Origin: Limnohabitans_A sp048020265
Lineage (GTDB): Bacteria > Pseudomonadota > Gammaproteobacteria > Burkholderiales > Burkholderiaceae_C
DNA length: 64,000 nucleotides
Direction: 5' to 3'
Assembly (NCBI RefSeq): GCF_048020265.1
Contig: NZ_CP171843.1
Location: forward strand, 434,001-498,000
The notes beneath the pieces are model-generated. The model worked only from the letters and a program-made list of their open reading frames with translations, was not told the DNA's origin and ran no database searches. The translations under genes were made by a program, and so were the position numbers. Each line of letters begins with the position of its first letter. Position 1 is the stretch's first letter. Positions 15,202-23,581 of this stretch are shown piece by piece.

Positions 15202-15960
15202 TCAGTCTTGGCGGTGCGCTGCACACACCGGGCAGGTCGGGTTGCGCTGCATGCGGATGTCGGTCCACGACAGCTCGCGGCCGTCGAGCATGAGCAATCG
15301 CCCGGCCATGTGGCTGCCCATGCCGCTCAAAATCTTGAGGGCTTCGGCCGCTTGCACCGTGCCGATGATGCCCACCAGCGGTGCGAACACGCCCATGGTG
15401 GCGCAGCGGGTTTCTTCGGGCTGGTGTTCTGGCGGGAAGATGCAGGCGTAGCAGGGCGCATCGGCCTGCGTGCTGTCAAACACCGAGACCTGCCCATCCA
15501 TGCGGATGGCCGCGCCCGAGACCAGCGGTTTGCAGTGCACTACGCAGGCCAGGTTCACGGCTTGGCGGGTTTCAAAGTTGTCGCAACAGTCGACCACCAC
15601 ATCGGCCTGGGCCACCAGCGTGTTCAGCAGGGCCGCATCGGCCCGTTGCGAGATGGGGGTGACGTGAACGTCGGGGTTGATCTGGGCGATGGCCGTGCGC
15701 ACCGACTCGGCTTTGGACTGGCCCACCCGGTCCAGCGTGTGGGCAATCTGGCGCTGCAAGTTGGTGGCGTCGACCTCGTCGTGGTCGACGACGGTGATGT
15801 GGCCCACGCCCGCACTGCCCAGGTACAGGCTGACAGGAGAGCCCAGGCCGCCTGCACCGATGATCAGGGCGTGCGAGGCCAGTAATTTTTCCTGGCCGTC
15901 GATGCCCAACTCATTGAGCAGGATGTGCCGCGAGTAGCGCAGCAGCTGCGCGTCATCCAT
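15202..15960 (-). CDS. moeB: MoeB/ThiF-family adenylyltransferase
   Basis: This 252-residue E1-like enzyme adenylates the C-terminus of a ubiquitin-like sulfur carrier (MoaD or ThiS) in molybdopterin or thiamin synthesis. The ATP-binding motif GAGGLGSPVSLYL is at about residues 36-48, DxDxVxxTNLQRQ appears as DHDEVDATNLQRQ, and two CxxC pairs (CYAC and CPVC) form the zinc site. ETRCATMGVFAP follows the family pattern. Molybdenum cofactor supply is relevant here because two molybdenum formate dehydrogenases are encoded downstream in the window. It is the last gene of a leftward gpmA-ctpA-moeB group, an arrangement common in Burkholderiales. The choice between MoaD and ThiS as partner is not settled. 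Confidence 0.88.
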   Translation of the reverse strand: MDDAQLLRYSRHILLNELGIDGQEKLLASHALIIGAGGLGSPVSLYLGSAGVGHITVVDHDEVDATNLQRQIAHTLDRVGQSKAESVRTAIAQINPDVHVTPISQRADAALLNTLVAQADVVVDCCDNFETRQAVNLACVVHCKPLVSGAAIRMDGQVSVFDSTQADAPCYACIFPPEHQPEETRCATMGVFAPLVGIIGTVQAAEALKILSGMGSHMAGRLLMLDGRELSWTDIRMQRNPTCPVCAAHRQD

Positions 15961-15990
15961 GCGCTTTGTCCATGGTCGTTTCCATGGCGC

Positions 15991-17442
15991 TCAGTCTTCT
16001 TTCTTTTCGATCTTGCGCTCGGCCAGTGTGGTACTGGCCTTGACGGGCAGGCCTTTGAGTTGGTTCAAGGCCTGGATCAACTGGAAGTCCTTGTCCGAGC
16101 CGAACTCGGGCAAGCGCCGTTCGGCCACGGGCTTTTTGGATTCTTCTTCCAGCTTCTTGATCGCTTCTTCGCGGGCTTTCTCGCGGGCCGGGTCTTTCTT
16201 CTCCTCGGCTTCCTTGCCGTTGGAGAGGTGTTTTTCCAGATCGGCTTCGCGCGTGCGCAAGGCCGAGAAGACGTTGCCGTTTTCGGTTTCGTCCAGCATC
16301 ACTTCAGGCACGATGCCTTTGGCCTGAATGGCGCGGCCATTGGGCGTGTAGTAGCGAGCGGTGGTGATCTTGAGCGCGGTGTCCGGCCCCAGTTGGCGCA
16401 CGGTTTGCACCGAGCCCTTGCCAAAGGTCTGGCTGCCCATCAGGGTGGCGCGTTTGTAGTCTTGCAGCGCACCGGCCACGATTTCACTGGCTGAAGCAGA
16501 GCCTTCGTTGACCAACACCACCAAAGGCACTTTTTTCAGCGCACCACCCGTGGCCGCTGTCATGCGGGTGATGGGGTCGTTGCTGCTGTTGCGACGCCAG
16601 AACTGGGGCGTGGCTTTGTAGGTGAATTTGCTTTCCTCGAGCTGGCCATTGGTGGTGACCACCGTGACGTTTTCAGGCAGGAAGGCGGCAGACAAGGCCA
16701 CGGCCGCGTCCAGCAGACCCCCGGGATCATTGCGCAGGTCGAGCACCAAGCCTTTGAGCTGGGGCTCTTGCTTGTACATCTCTTCGATCTTGCGGGCAAA
16801 GTCGTCCACCGTGCGTTCCTGGAACTGGGACACGCGAATCCAGCCGTAACCCGGCTCGACGATTTTGGACTTGACCGATTGGGTCTTGATCTCTTCGCGC
16901 ACGATGGTCACCGGGAAGGTGCGGTTCTCGGACTTGCGCAAGATCGTCAGCAGCACTTTGGTTTTGGGCTCGCCGCGCATGCGTTTGACCGCCTCGTTCA
17001 GCGACAGGCCCTTGACGGCGGTGTCGTCGATCTTGGTGATCAGGTCATTGGGCTTGAGGCCGGCCCGGTCGGCGGGTGAGCCTTCAATGGGCGACACGAT
17101 CTTGACCAGGCCATCTTCCTGGCTGATCTCGATCCCCACACCCACAAACCTGCCCGAAGTGCCTTCAGAGAATTCCTTGAAGCTTTTCTTGTCGAAATAT
17201 TGGGAGTGGGGGTCCAGGCTGGCCACCATGCCGGAGATGGCTTCCGAGATCAGTTTTTTCTCGTCCACAGGCTCGACGTAGTCGCTTTTGACCATGCCAA
17301 ACACGGCGGCCAGTTGCTGCAACTCTTCCAGTGGCAAAGGGGCCATGTTGCCGCGTGCCACGGTTTGCAGTGACACCGTGGTCAGCGCACCGGCCAGTGC
17401 CCCGACACTGATCCAGCCCGCGATCTTGAGTTTTTGTCCCAT
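15991..17442 (-). CDS. ctpA: Carboxy-terminal processing protease (S41, PDZ)
   Basis: This 483-residue serine protease is of family S41. An N-terminal hydrophobic segment (IAGWISVGALAGALTTVSL) anchors or exports it to the periplasm. A PDZ domain occupies about residues 90-170 (FVGVGIEISQ, SPADRAGLKPNDLI), and the catalytic core follows with the Ser in EGSASASEI and the Lys in QTFGKGSVQT. The C-terminus is a highly charged Lys/Glu-rich region (about 415-483), probably helical. It trims the C-termini of periplasmic proteins. I chose ATG 17442 (MGQKLKIAG); an in-frame TTG at 17460 is less likely. It sits between gpmA and moeB on the same strand. Confidence 0.93.
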   Translation of the reverse strand: MGQKLKIAGWISVGALAGALTTVSLQTVARGNMAPLPLEELQQLAAVFGMVKSDYVEPVDEKKLISEAISGMVASLDPHSQYFDKKSFKEFSEGTSGRFVGVGIEISQEDGLVKIVSPIEGSPADRAGLKPNDLITKIDDTAVKGLSLNEAVKRMRGEPKTKVLLTILRKSENRTFPVTIVREEIKTQSVKSKIVEPGYGWIRVSQFQERTVDDFARKIEEMYKQEPQLKGLVLDLRNDPGGLLDAAVALSAAFLPENVTVVTTNGQLEESKFTYKATPQFWRRNSSNDPITRMTAATGGALKKVPLVVLVNEGSASASEIVAGALQDYKRATLMGSQTFGKGSVQTVRQLGPDTALKITTARYYTPNGRAIQAKGIVPEVMLDETENGNVFSALRTREADLEKHLSNGKEAEEKKDPAREKAREEAIKKLEEESKKPVAERRLPEFGSDKDFQLIQALNQLKGLPVKASTTLAERKIEKKED

Positions 17443-17546
17443 GTGCTTGTGTGTTCCCAATCAGAAGCGAGTCAATATACACCCGCCAGCAGGGTGAGCC
17501 GGCTGACCCGGTGCAAATGCCCTGTCAAGCCAGTGCGGATCGAAAA

Positions 17547-18284
17547 TCAGGCTTTGCCCTGGCTGGCCACCGCGGCAGCGGCTTGGGCCGCAGCTTCGGC
17601 ATCGCCCAGGTAGTAATGGCGAATGGGCTTGAGGTTCTCGTCCAGCTCGTACACCAGGGGGATGCCGTTGGGGATGTTCACACCCACGATGTCCTGGTCC
17701 GAGATGCCGTCCAGGTACTTGATCAGGGCGCGGATCGAGTTGCCGTGTGCGGCGATCAGCACACGTTTGCCGGCCTTGATGCTGGGGGCGATGCTGTCGT
17801 TCCAGGCGGGCAGCACGCGGGCCACGGTGTCTTTGAGGCATTCGGTCAGCGGCACGACATCGGGGCTAGGGTAGCGGCGGTCGTTGCGCTCGCAACGGGG
17901 GTCGGTCGCTTCCAGGGCGGGTGGCGGGGTGTCGTAGCTGCGACGCCAGATCAGCACCTGCTCGTCGCCGTACTGCTTGGCCATGTCGGCCTTGTTCAGG
18001 CCCTGCAGGCCGCCATAGTGGCGCTCGTTCAGGCGGTAGTCCTTGACCACGGGCAGCCAGGTGCGGTCCATCTCGTCGAGGGTGTACCAAAGGGTGTGGA
18101 TGGCGCGCTTGAGCACCGAGGTGTAGCACAGGTCAAAGTCCCAGCCTTCGGCCTTGAGCAGCTTGCCGGCCGACATGGCCTGGCTCACACCTGTGGGGGT
18201 CAGGTCCACATCGGTCCAGCCGGTGAAGCGGTTTTCAAGGTTCCAGGTGGATTCGCCGTGGCGGATGAGGACGATTTTGTACAT
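17547..18284 (-). CDS. gpmA: 2,3-bisphosphoglycerate-dependent phosphoglycerate mutase
   Basis: This 245-residue glycolytic enzyme interconverts 3- and 2-phosphoglycerate. MYKIVLIRHGESTWN carries the phosphorylated histidine in the RHGE motif; TSVLKRAIHTLW, NERHYGGLQGLNK and the second histidine in LIAAHGNSIRAL complete the active site. The start is ATG 18284; the frame extends upstream without a ribosome site. It is the first gene of the gpmA-ctpA-moeB group and diverges from the rhodanese gene, with 113 bp between them for both promoters. The terminal Ala-rich stretch (AEAAAQAAAAVASQGKA) is normal for the betaproteobacterial enzymes. Confidence 0.95.
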   Translation of the reverse strand: MYKIVLIRHGESTWNLENRFTGWTDVDLTPTGVSQAMSAGKLLKAEGWDFDLCYTSVLKRAIHTLWYTLDEMDRTWLPVVKDYRLNERHYGGLQGLNKADMAKQYGDEQVLIWRRSYDTPPPALEATDPRCERNDRRYPSPDVVPLTECLKDTVARVLPAWNDSIAPSIKAGKRVLIAAHGNSIRALIKYLDGISDQDIVGVNIPNGIPLVYELDENLKPIRHYYLGDAEAAAQAAAAVASQGKA

Positions 18285-18397
18285 GTTGGCAAAGCAGCAC
18301 AGGCTGCGAAAAACAGGGGGAAAGCCTCGCATTTTAGAATCTGGACTTGGCGGCTCGCTGACGGGCCGGTATTTTGTGGTTTACAAAGGTCTGATTC

Positions 18398-18799
18398 GTG
18401 AAATTTCTCCTCGACAACTGGATGCTCATCACCGTGGCCCTGGCCTCGGGTCTGGCATTGCTTTTCCCTGCTTTGAACAAAGGCCAAGGCCTCAGCCCCC
18501 AGGACATGGTGCAGCTGATGAACCGCGAAAAAGCCATCGTCATCGATGTTTGCGAGCCCGACGAATTCGCGCGTGGCCATGTGATCGGTGCCAAAAACCT
18601 GCCTTTGGGTCAGCTGGAAGAAAAATTGGCCCAGCTCGTCAAGAGCAAATCGTCCCAAGTGGTCATGGTTTGCCAGGTGGGGGCCCGTTCGGCCCGCGCG
18701 GCAGCCACGGCCCGCAAACTCGGTTTTGAGAACGTGCAGTCTCTGGCTGGTGGCCTCAAAGCCTGGCAAGCTGCCAGCATGCCCGTCGAAAAAGCCTGA
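18398..18799 (+). CDS. Membrane-anchored rhodanese-domain protein
   Basis: This 133-residue protein has an N-terminal transmembrane helix (residues about 8-25) and a single rhodanese domain. The active-site loop is VCQVGARSARAA with the catalytic cysteine in place. This type of gene, commonly annotated as a rhodanese-like YibN homologue, is regularly found beside grxC and secB. It may transfer sulfane sulfur or act as a redox-linked scaffold at the membrane; the substrate is not known. It starts the rightward rhodanese-grxC-secB-gpsA group, and grxC begins 17 bases after its stop. Confidence 0.88.
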   Translation: MKFLLDNWMLITVALASGLALLFPALNKGQGLSPQDMVQLMNREKAIVIDVCEPDEFARGHVIGAKNLPLGQLEEKLAQLVKSKSSQVVMVCQVGARSARAAATARKLGFENVQSLAGGLKAWQAASMPVEKA

Positions 18800-18816
18800 T
18801 ACCCAAGGAACGCCCC

Positions 18817-19077
18817 ATGCAAAACGTCAAGATGTACACCACCGCCGTCTGCCCTTACTGCGTGCGTGCCAAGCAGTTGCTCAAAGCCAAAGGCGTGGAG
18901 CAGATCGAAGAAATCCGCATCGACCTGGACCCCGCCCAGCGCGACCACATGATGCAGATCACAGGCCGCCGCACTGTGCCGCAAATTTATGTGGGTGACA
19001 CCCATGTGGGCGGCTGTGACGACCTGATGGCACTCGACGCCAAGGGCGGCTTGGTGCCCTTGCTGCAAGCGGCCTGA
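18817..19077 (+). CDS. grxC: Glutaredoxin 3
   Basis: This 86-residue thiol-disulfide oxidoreductase uses glutathione as reductant. The active-site CPYC is at about residues 11-14 (TTAVCPYCVRAKQLL), the cis-proline segment is TVPQIYVG, and the glutathione-binding GGCDD follows. Length and motifs are those of GrxC. It follows the rhodanese gene by 17 bases and precedes secB by 125 bases, which hold two hairpins. Confidence 0.95.
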   Translation: MQNVKMYTTAVCPYCVRAKQLLKAKGVEQIEEIRIDLDPAQRDHMMQITGRRTVPQIYVGDTHVGGCDDLMALDAKGGLVPLLQAA

Positions 19078-19094
19078 AAACCCTTGGGGTTTTC
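19076..19094 (+). terminator. Small hairpin after grxC
   Basis: An 8-bp perfect stem (19076-19083 with 19087-19094) and a TTG loop begin at the grxC stop codon. No T-run follows, so termination would be inefficient; it may mark the grxC 3' end. Confidence 0.35.
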
Positions 19095-19155
19095 ACAGGT
19101 GGGGCAGCGCCCCAGGCCTGTTTCTGATCGCTGATAATTGACCTGTTACATCCTT

Positions 19156-19187
19156 GGGCGGTCCCCTGTGGACTGCCCGTATTTTTT
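19156..19187 (+). terminator. Terminator-like hairpin in the secB leader
   Basis: An imperfect 9-bp stem (19156-19164 with 19170-19178, one mismatch) is followed after three bases by six T residues (19182-19187), 15 bp upstream of the secB ATG. It can end grxC transcripts. If a secB promoter lies upstream (a TGATAAT at about 19131-19137 is a candidate -10), the same hairpin would act as an attenuator. Confidence 0.5.
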
Positions 19188-19202
19188 CTTCAAGAGAACT
19201 TC

Positions 19203-19664
19203 ATGACCGATACCGCTGTCAACACCGAAGCCCAATCCCCTGTTTTCCAGATCCAGCGCGTTTACCTGAAAGAGGCTTCGCTGGAGCAGCCCAATTCGCC
19301 CGCCATCTTGCTGGAGCAGCAGCAACCCAGCGTGGACATTCAGCTGGGCGTGGAAGCCACCCCAGTGGCCGAAGGCGTGTTTGAAGTTTGTGTCACCGCC
19401 ACCGTGCACACCAAGATCGCCGACAAGACCGTGTTCCTGGTCGAGTGCAAGCAAGGCGGCATCTTTGAAATCCGCAACGTGCCCGAAGACCAGATGGGCG
19501 CGATCATGGGCATCGCTTGCCCGCAAATCGTGTACCCCTACCTGCGCGGCAACGTGGCCGACGTGATCACCCGTGCAGGCTTCCCACCTGTGCACTTGGC
19601 CGAGATCAACTTCCAGGCCATGTACGAGCAGCAGCAAGCCCAAGCTGCCGCCACACAGCAGTAA
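19203..19664 (+). CDS. secB: Protein-export chaperone SecB
   Basis: This 153-residue cytoplasmic tetrameric chaperone keeps Sec substrates unfolded and delivers them to SecA. Characteristic segments are FQIQRVYLKEASLEQPNSP near the N-terminus, VFLVECKQGGIFEIRNV and CPQIVYPYLRGNVADVITRAGFP (split here; residues about 100-125), then PPVHLAEINFQAMY. Length is typical. It is followed by gpsA after 17 bases, the order found in many proteobacteria. A terminator-like hairpin lies in its leader. Confidence 0.95.
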   Translation: MTDTAVNTEAQSPVFQIQRVYLKEASLEQPNSPAILLEQQQPSVDIQLGVEATPVAEGVFEVCVTATVHTKIADKTVFLVECKQGGIFEIRNVPEDQMGAIMGIACPQIVYPYLRGNVADVITRAGFPPVHLAEINFQAMYEQQQAQAAATQQ

Positions 19665-19681
19665 AACCTCACGCATTCGGC

Positions 19682-20677
19682 ATGCAGATCACCGTCATCG
19701 GTGCAGGGGCCTGGGGCACCGCGCTGGCCATTGCGGCCAGCCGCCAGCCTGCGAACCGGGTGGTTTTGCATGCACGTGACGCGGCCCAGGCCCAGGCTCT
19801 GCAGCAGCGCCGCAACGAGCGTTACCTCCCCGGCATTGAACTGCCTGCAGCGCTGTCCATCGCGTCAGGCCCGCTCGATGCACTGCTGCGGTCTGCCCGT
19901 GCCGAAGACCTCTTCATCATCGCCACCCCCATGGCGGGCCTGCGCAGCAGCTTGCTGGCGCTGCAGGGCGTGCCCGCGTCTGTGGCCTGGCTGTGCAAGG
20001 GTTTTGAAGTGGGCACGGGCCTCATGCCCCACGAAGTGCAAGCCCAAGTTGCCCCCCAATTGCGGGCCGGAGCGCTGAACGGCCCCAGTTTTGCCCAAGA
20101 AGTGGCCCGCACCCAACCCACCGCTTTGGTGGCGGCCAGCCCCCATGCCTCTGTGCGCGACGCACTGGTCAAGGCCTTCCATGGCGGGGCGCTGCGTGTG
20201 TACGCCAACGAAGACATCGTCGGCGTGGAAGTGGGCGGCGCCGTCAAAAACGTGCTGGCCATTGCCACGGGTCTGTGCGATGGCCTGGACTTGGGGCTGA
20301 ATGCCCGCGCGGCCCTCATTACCCGAGGCCTGGCCGAAATGACCCGCCTGGGCGTCGCGCTGGGCGCCAAGCCCGAGACCTTCATGGGCCTGTCGGGTCT
20401 GGGCGATCTGGTGTTGACGGCCACGGGTGACCTCAGCCGCAACCGTAAAGTGGGCTTGTTATTGGCCCAGGGAATGAGCCTGCAGCAGGCCGTGACCTCG
20501 CTCGGCCACGTGGCCGAAGGTGTTTACAGCGCCCGCACCGTTTGGCAGCGCGCCCAAAGTCTGGGGGTGGACATGCCCATCACCGAAGCAGTGGTGGCTT
20601 TGCTCGATGGCCGTCTGCAAGCCCGCGAGGCGGTTCAGGTGCTGATGGGGCGCGGGCCTCGGGGTGAGGCGGTTTGA
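19682..20677 (+). CDS. gpsA: NAD(P)-dependent glycerol-3-phosphate dehydrogenase
   Basis: This 331-residue enzyme reduces dihydroxyacetone phosphate to sn-glycerol-3-phosphate for phospholipid synthesis. The N-terminal Rossmann motif is ITVIGAGAWGTALAI; the catalytic part includes EVGGAVKNVLAIATGLCDGL with the conserved lysine, and TFMGLSGLGDLVLTATGDLS. ATG 19682 gives the canonical start at the Rossmann strand; the frame is open upstream inside secB. It ends 19 bp from the convergent scpA stop. Confidence 0.95.
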   Translation: MQITVIGAGAWGTALAIAASRQPANRVVLHARDAAQAQALQQRRNERYLPGIELPAALSIASGPLDALLRSARAEDLFIIATPMAGLRSSLLALQGVPASVAWLCKGFEVGTGLMPHEVQAQVAPQLRAGALNGPSFAQEVARTQPTALVAASPHASVRDALVKAFHGGALRVYANEDIVGVEVGGAVKNVLAIATGLCDGLDLGLNARAALITRGLAEMTRLGVALGAKPETFMGLSGLGDLVLTATGDLSRNRKVGLLLAQGMSLQQAVTSLGHVAEGVYSARTVWQRAQSLGVDMPITEAVVALLDGRLQAREAVQVLMGRGPRGEAV

Positions 20678-20696
20678 CGCGCAAGGTCTGAGGCTT

Positions 20697-21554
20697 TCAG
20701 TTCGGCGTGTAGGCCAGCCGAACGTAAATCGGTGCAAAAGCTTCGGCTTGGGTGATTTCGATCAGGGTTTCCTTGGCCAGCTCCAGCAGGGCGATGAAGG
20801 TCACCACCAACACGGGCACGCCCAGGGTGGGGTCGAAGAGGTTCTCAAATTCCACGAATTTGCGGCCTTGCAGGTGCTTGAGCACGATGCTCATGTGTTC
20901 GCGCACGCTCAGTTCTTCGCGGCTGATCTTGTGGTGCTGCACCAGGTTGGCGCGTTTGAGGATGTCGCGCCAAGCCATTTGCAACTCGTCCATGCTCACA
21001 TCCGGAAAGCGCGGCTGCAGGCTTTGCTCGATGTAAACCTGGGCCTGCAGAAAATCGCGGCCGTATTGGGGAATCGCATTCAGCTCCATAGAGGCCAGCT
21101 TCATCTGCTCGTATTCGAGCAGGCGGCGCACCAGTTCGGCCCGTGGGTCTTCGGCTTCTTCGCCCTCGGCCACCTTTTTGGGCGGCAGCAGCATGCGCGA
21201 TTTGATCTCGATCAGCATGGCCGCCATCAGCAGGTATTCGGCGGCCAGCTCCAGGTTGCGTTGGCGGATCTCGTCGACATAGGCCAAATACTGGCGCGTG
21301 ACACCCGCCATCGGGATGTCGAGGATGTTGAAGTTCTGCTTGCGGATCAAGTAAAGCAGCAGGTCCAGCGGCCCCTCGAAGGCCTCGAGAAACACCTCCA
21401 GTGCATCCGGCGGGATGTACAGGTCGGTGGGCATGGAAAACAGCGGCTCGCCATACAACCTTGCCACGGCCACATGGTCGACCACCAGCGGCATGGACGC
21501 GGGTGTGTCCTGCGCCGATGCAGGCAATTCAGTGGGCGAGCTGGGATGGGTCAT
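20697..21554 (-). CDS. scpA: Segregation and condensation protein A
   Basis: This 285-residue kleisin subunit of the SMC-ScpAB condensin organises and segregates the chromosome. The N-terminal kleisin part reads FEGPLDLLLYLIRKQNFNIL, then YLLMAAMLIEIKSRMLLPP, both diagnostic. The C-terminal winged-helix segment is at about residues 205-275. A 50-residue N-terminal extension (Ser/Pro/Ala-rich, then LYGEPLFSMPTDLYIPP) is longer than in B. subtilis ScpA but usual in betaproteobacteria. scpB is not in the window. A DUF3460 gene lies 63 bp upstream on the same strand. Confidence 0.92.
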   Translation of the reverse strand: MTHPSSPTELPASAQDTPASMPLVVDHVAVARLYGEPLFSMPTDLYIPPDALEVFLEAFEGPLDLLLYLIRKQNFNILDIPMAGVTRQYLAYVDEIRQRNLELAAEYLLMAAMLIEIKSRMLLPPKKVAEGEEAEDPRAELVRRLLEYEQMKLASMELNAIPQYGRDFLQAQVYIEQSLQPRFPDVSMDELQMAWRDILKRANLVQHHKISREELSVREHMSIVLKHLQGRKFVEFENLFDPTLGVPVLVVTFIALLELAKETLIEITQAEAFAPIYVRLAYTPN

Positions 21555-21617
21555 GGATGGGCCGCAGCCAAACGGTGCAGCGGGCGGCGTTGGCCCACTG
21601 CGCGTTCAGAGCCAGGT

Positions 21618-21824
21618 TCAGGAAGCCTGGGTTTGGTAGACGTAGGGCTTTTGGGCCACGCGGGCGCTCTTGAACGCCTGTTGTTCGTCACGGCTCAGCT
21701 GCTTGTCCCACAGCAGTGCGCGGCCTTGGCGTTGCTCGGCTTCCAGCTCGGGGCGCTGGGCCTTGAGTTGCTCGATGAACTGGGTGGTGTCGGACGTGTA
21801 GTCAGGGCGGCGAAAAATGGACAT
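21618..21824 (-). CDS. DUF3460 family small protein
   Basis: This 68-residue protein matches the DUF3460 family, known mainly from betaproteobacteria and of unknown function. It opens with MSIFRRPDYTSDTTQFIEQL, is rich in Gln, Glu and Arg, probably alpha-helical, and ends KPYVYQTQAS. It has no signal peptide. The gene lies between scpA and the second SulP gene, all leftward; in many Burkholderiales it precedes scpA, so co-expression with chromosome-segregation genes is likely. Confidence 0.85.
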   Translation of the reverse strand: MSIFRRPDYTSDTTQFIEQLKAQRPELEAEQRQGRALLWDKQLSRDEQQAFKSARVAQKPYVYQTQAS

Positions 21825-21862
21825 GAAGGGCTTTCAGGCGAGAAACAGTGTTGCCGTGGATT

Positions 21863-23542
21863 TTACTGGGCTTGCCTTGCAGCCAGGCTGACAGCCTGCT
21901 GGATGCCTGCTGGCAAATCTGGCGCCAAACGCCCTTCCAGGTGCTCCAGCAAGCCGCTGCGCCGGGCAATGTCCAGGGGTTGGTGCAATAAACCGCAAAC
22001 GATCAACTGCACCTCTTTTCTGCGGCAGGTGTCGATCAGGTTCATCAAGGCGTCGGCACCCGACGAGTCGATGTAAATCACGTTCTTGAGATCCACCACC
22101 AGCACCGGGGTGCTGATCTTGTCTTCGATGTCTTCGACCAGCTTCACGGCACCGAAAAACAAGGCGCCATAGAGCCGCCAAGCCTGGATGGCGTGGTCGT
22201 GCCCGGCCAGGCCGGGGTGGTCCAGGCGGCTGACCGGCTCGCAGCGGCTCAGGCTGGAGATGCGGTAAATGAAAGTGAGGCAGGCAGCGACCAAGCCCAC
22301 CTCGACGGCGACCGTCAGGTCAAACACCACGGTGAGGAAAAACACCGCCAGCAAGGTGACGCGGTAGGGCATGCGGTACTGGCGCAGGTGCAAAAATTCG
22401 CGCCACTCGCCCATGTTCCAGGCCACAAACATCAAGATGGCCGCCAGCGCCGCCAAAGGCACGTGCCCTGCCAGGGGCGCGGCCACCAGCACCACGGCCA
22501 GCAAGGTCAGCGCGTGCACCATGCCCGAAATCGGGGTGGTGCCGCCGCTTTTGATGTTGGTCACGGTGCGGGCAATGGTGCCGGTGGCGGGCATGCCGCC
22601 AAAGAATGGCGTCACAAAGTTGGCCACACCCTGCGCCATCAGCTCCTGGTTGGGGTTGTGGCGGTCACCGATCATGCCGTCGGCGATGCGGGCGCACAGC
22701 AGCGATTCAATCGCGCCCAAGAGCGCCAGGGTCAGCGTGGGCATGAGCAAAAAGCGGGCGCTGTCCCAGCTGAATGCGGGCCACTGGAAGCTTGGCAAGG
22801 CCGCTGGAATGCCCCCAAACTTGCTACCAATGGTGTCAACCGGCAGGTTCAGCAGCCAGGTGACCAGGGTGGCGAAGACGAGCGCGATGATGGAGCCGGG
22901 AATCATGCTGATGCTTTGGTAGCGTGTCTCGGCCAAACGGCGGCTCATGCGCAACCAACCGACCACCAGGGACAAGGAGGCCAAAGCCAGCAGCAATGCG
23001 GCCAGGTTGGCGCTGTGCAGGTTGTGTCCAAGGGCGTTCAGGATGCCAAAAAAATCAGCGGGCATGCTCACGATTTTGAGACCCAGCAAATCCTTGATTT
23101 GCGACAGCATGATCAGCACCGCGATGCCGTTGGTGAAACCGATCACCACCGCCACCGGGATGAAGCGGATCAAGGAGCCCAGCCGGAACAGCCCCATCAG
23201 GAGCAGCAGTACCCCCGACATGGCGGTGGCCAGGATCAGATTCGCCAGGCCATAGCGCTCGACGATGCCGTAGACGATGACGATGAAGGCCCCGGCTGGT
23301 CCGCCGATTTGCACCCGGCTGCCGCCCAGCGCCGAGATCAAAAAGCCCGCGATGATGGCGGTGAACAGGCCCGCTTCGGGTTTGAGTCCGGAGGCGATGG
23401 CAAAGGCCATGGCCAAGGGCAAAGCCACGACCCCGACAGTGATGCCAGCCCCAATGTCTTGGCTCAAGCGTTGGCGGTTGTAGCCATGCAAACTGTCGAG
23501 CAATCGGGGTCTGAAAAAATGGGTCGCTTGCAGCCAGTTCAT
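21863..23542 (-). CDS. SulP-family anion transporter with STAS domain (second)
   Basis: This 559-residue SulP/SLC26 transporter differs from the one at 8889-10574. The N-terminal transport signature GITVGVVALPLAMAFAIASG and the GGSRVQIGGPAGAFIVIVYG segment are more like bacterial DauA/BicA-type proteins than the first copy. About 11-12 membrane helices are followed by a STAS domain at about residues 430-545 (VLVVDLKNVIYIDSSGADAL). Candidate substrates are dicarboxylates, bicarbonate or sulfate; none can be chosen from sequence. Its neighbour upstream is a DUF1275 membrane protein. Confidence 0.88.
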   Translation of the reverse strand: MNWLQATHFFRPRLLDSLHGYNRQRLSQDIGAGITVGVVALPLAMAFAIASGLKPEAGLFTAIIAGFLISALGGSRVQIGGPAGAFIVIVYGIVERYGLANLILATAMSGVLLLLMGLFRLGSLIRFIPVAVVIGFTNGIAVLIMLSQIKDLLGLKIVSMPADFFGILNALGHNLHSANLAALLLALASLSLVVGWLRMSRRLAETRYQSISMIPGSIIALVFATLVTWLLNLPVDTIGSKFGGIPAALPSFQWPAFSWDSARFLLMPTLTLALLGAIESLLCARIADGMIGDRHNPNQELMAQGVANFVTPFFGGMPATGTIARTVTNIKSGGTTPISGMVHALTLLAVVLVAAPLAGHVPLAALAAILMFVAWNMGEWREFLHLRQYRMPYRVTLLAVFFLTVVFDLTVAVEVGLVAACLTFIYRISSLSRCEPVSRLDHPGLAGHDHAIQAWRLYGALFFGAVKLVEDIEDKISTPVLVVDLKNVIYIDSSGADALMNLIDTCRRKEVQLIVCGLLHQPLDIARRSGLLEHLEGRLAPDLPAGIQQAVSLAARQAQ

Positions 23543-23581
23543 GGGTTTCAGAAAAAGGGCATTCAGGCCGGGGTTTGAAAA

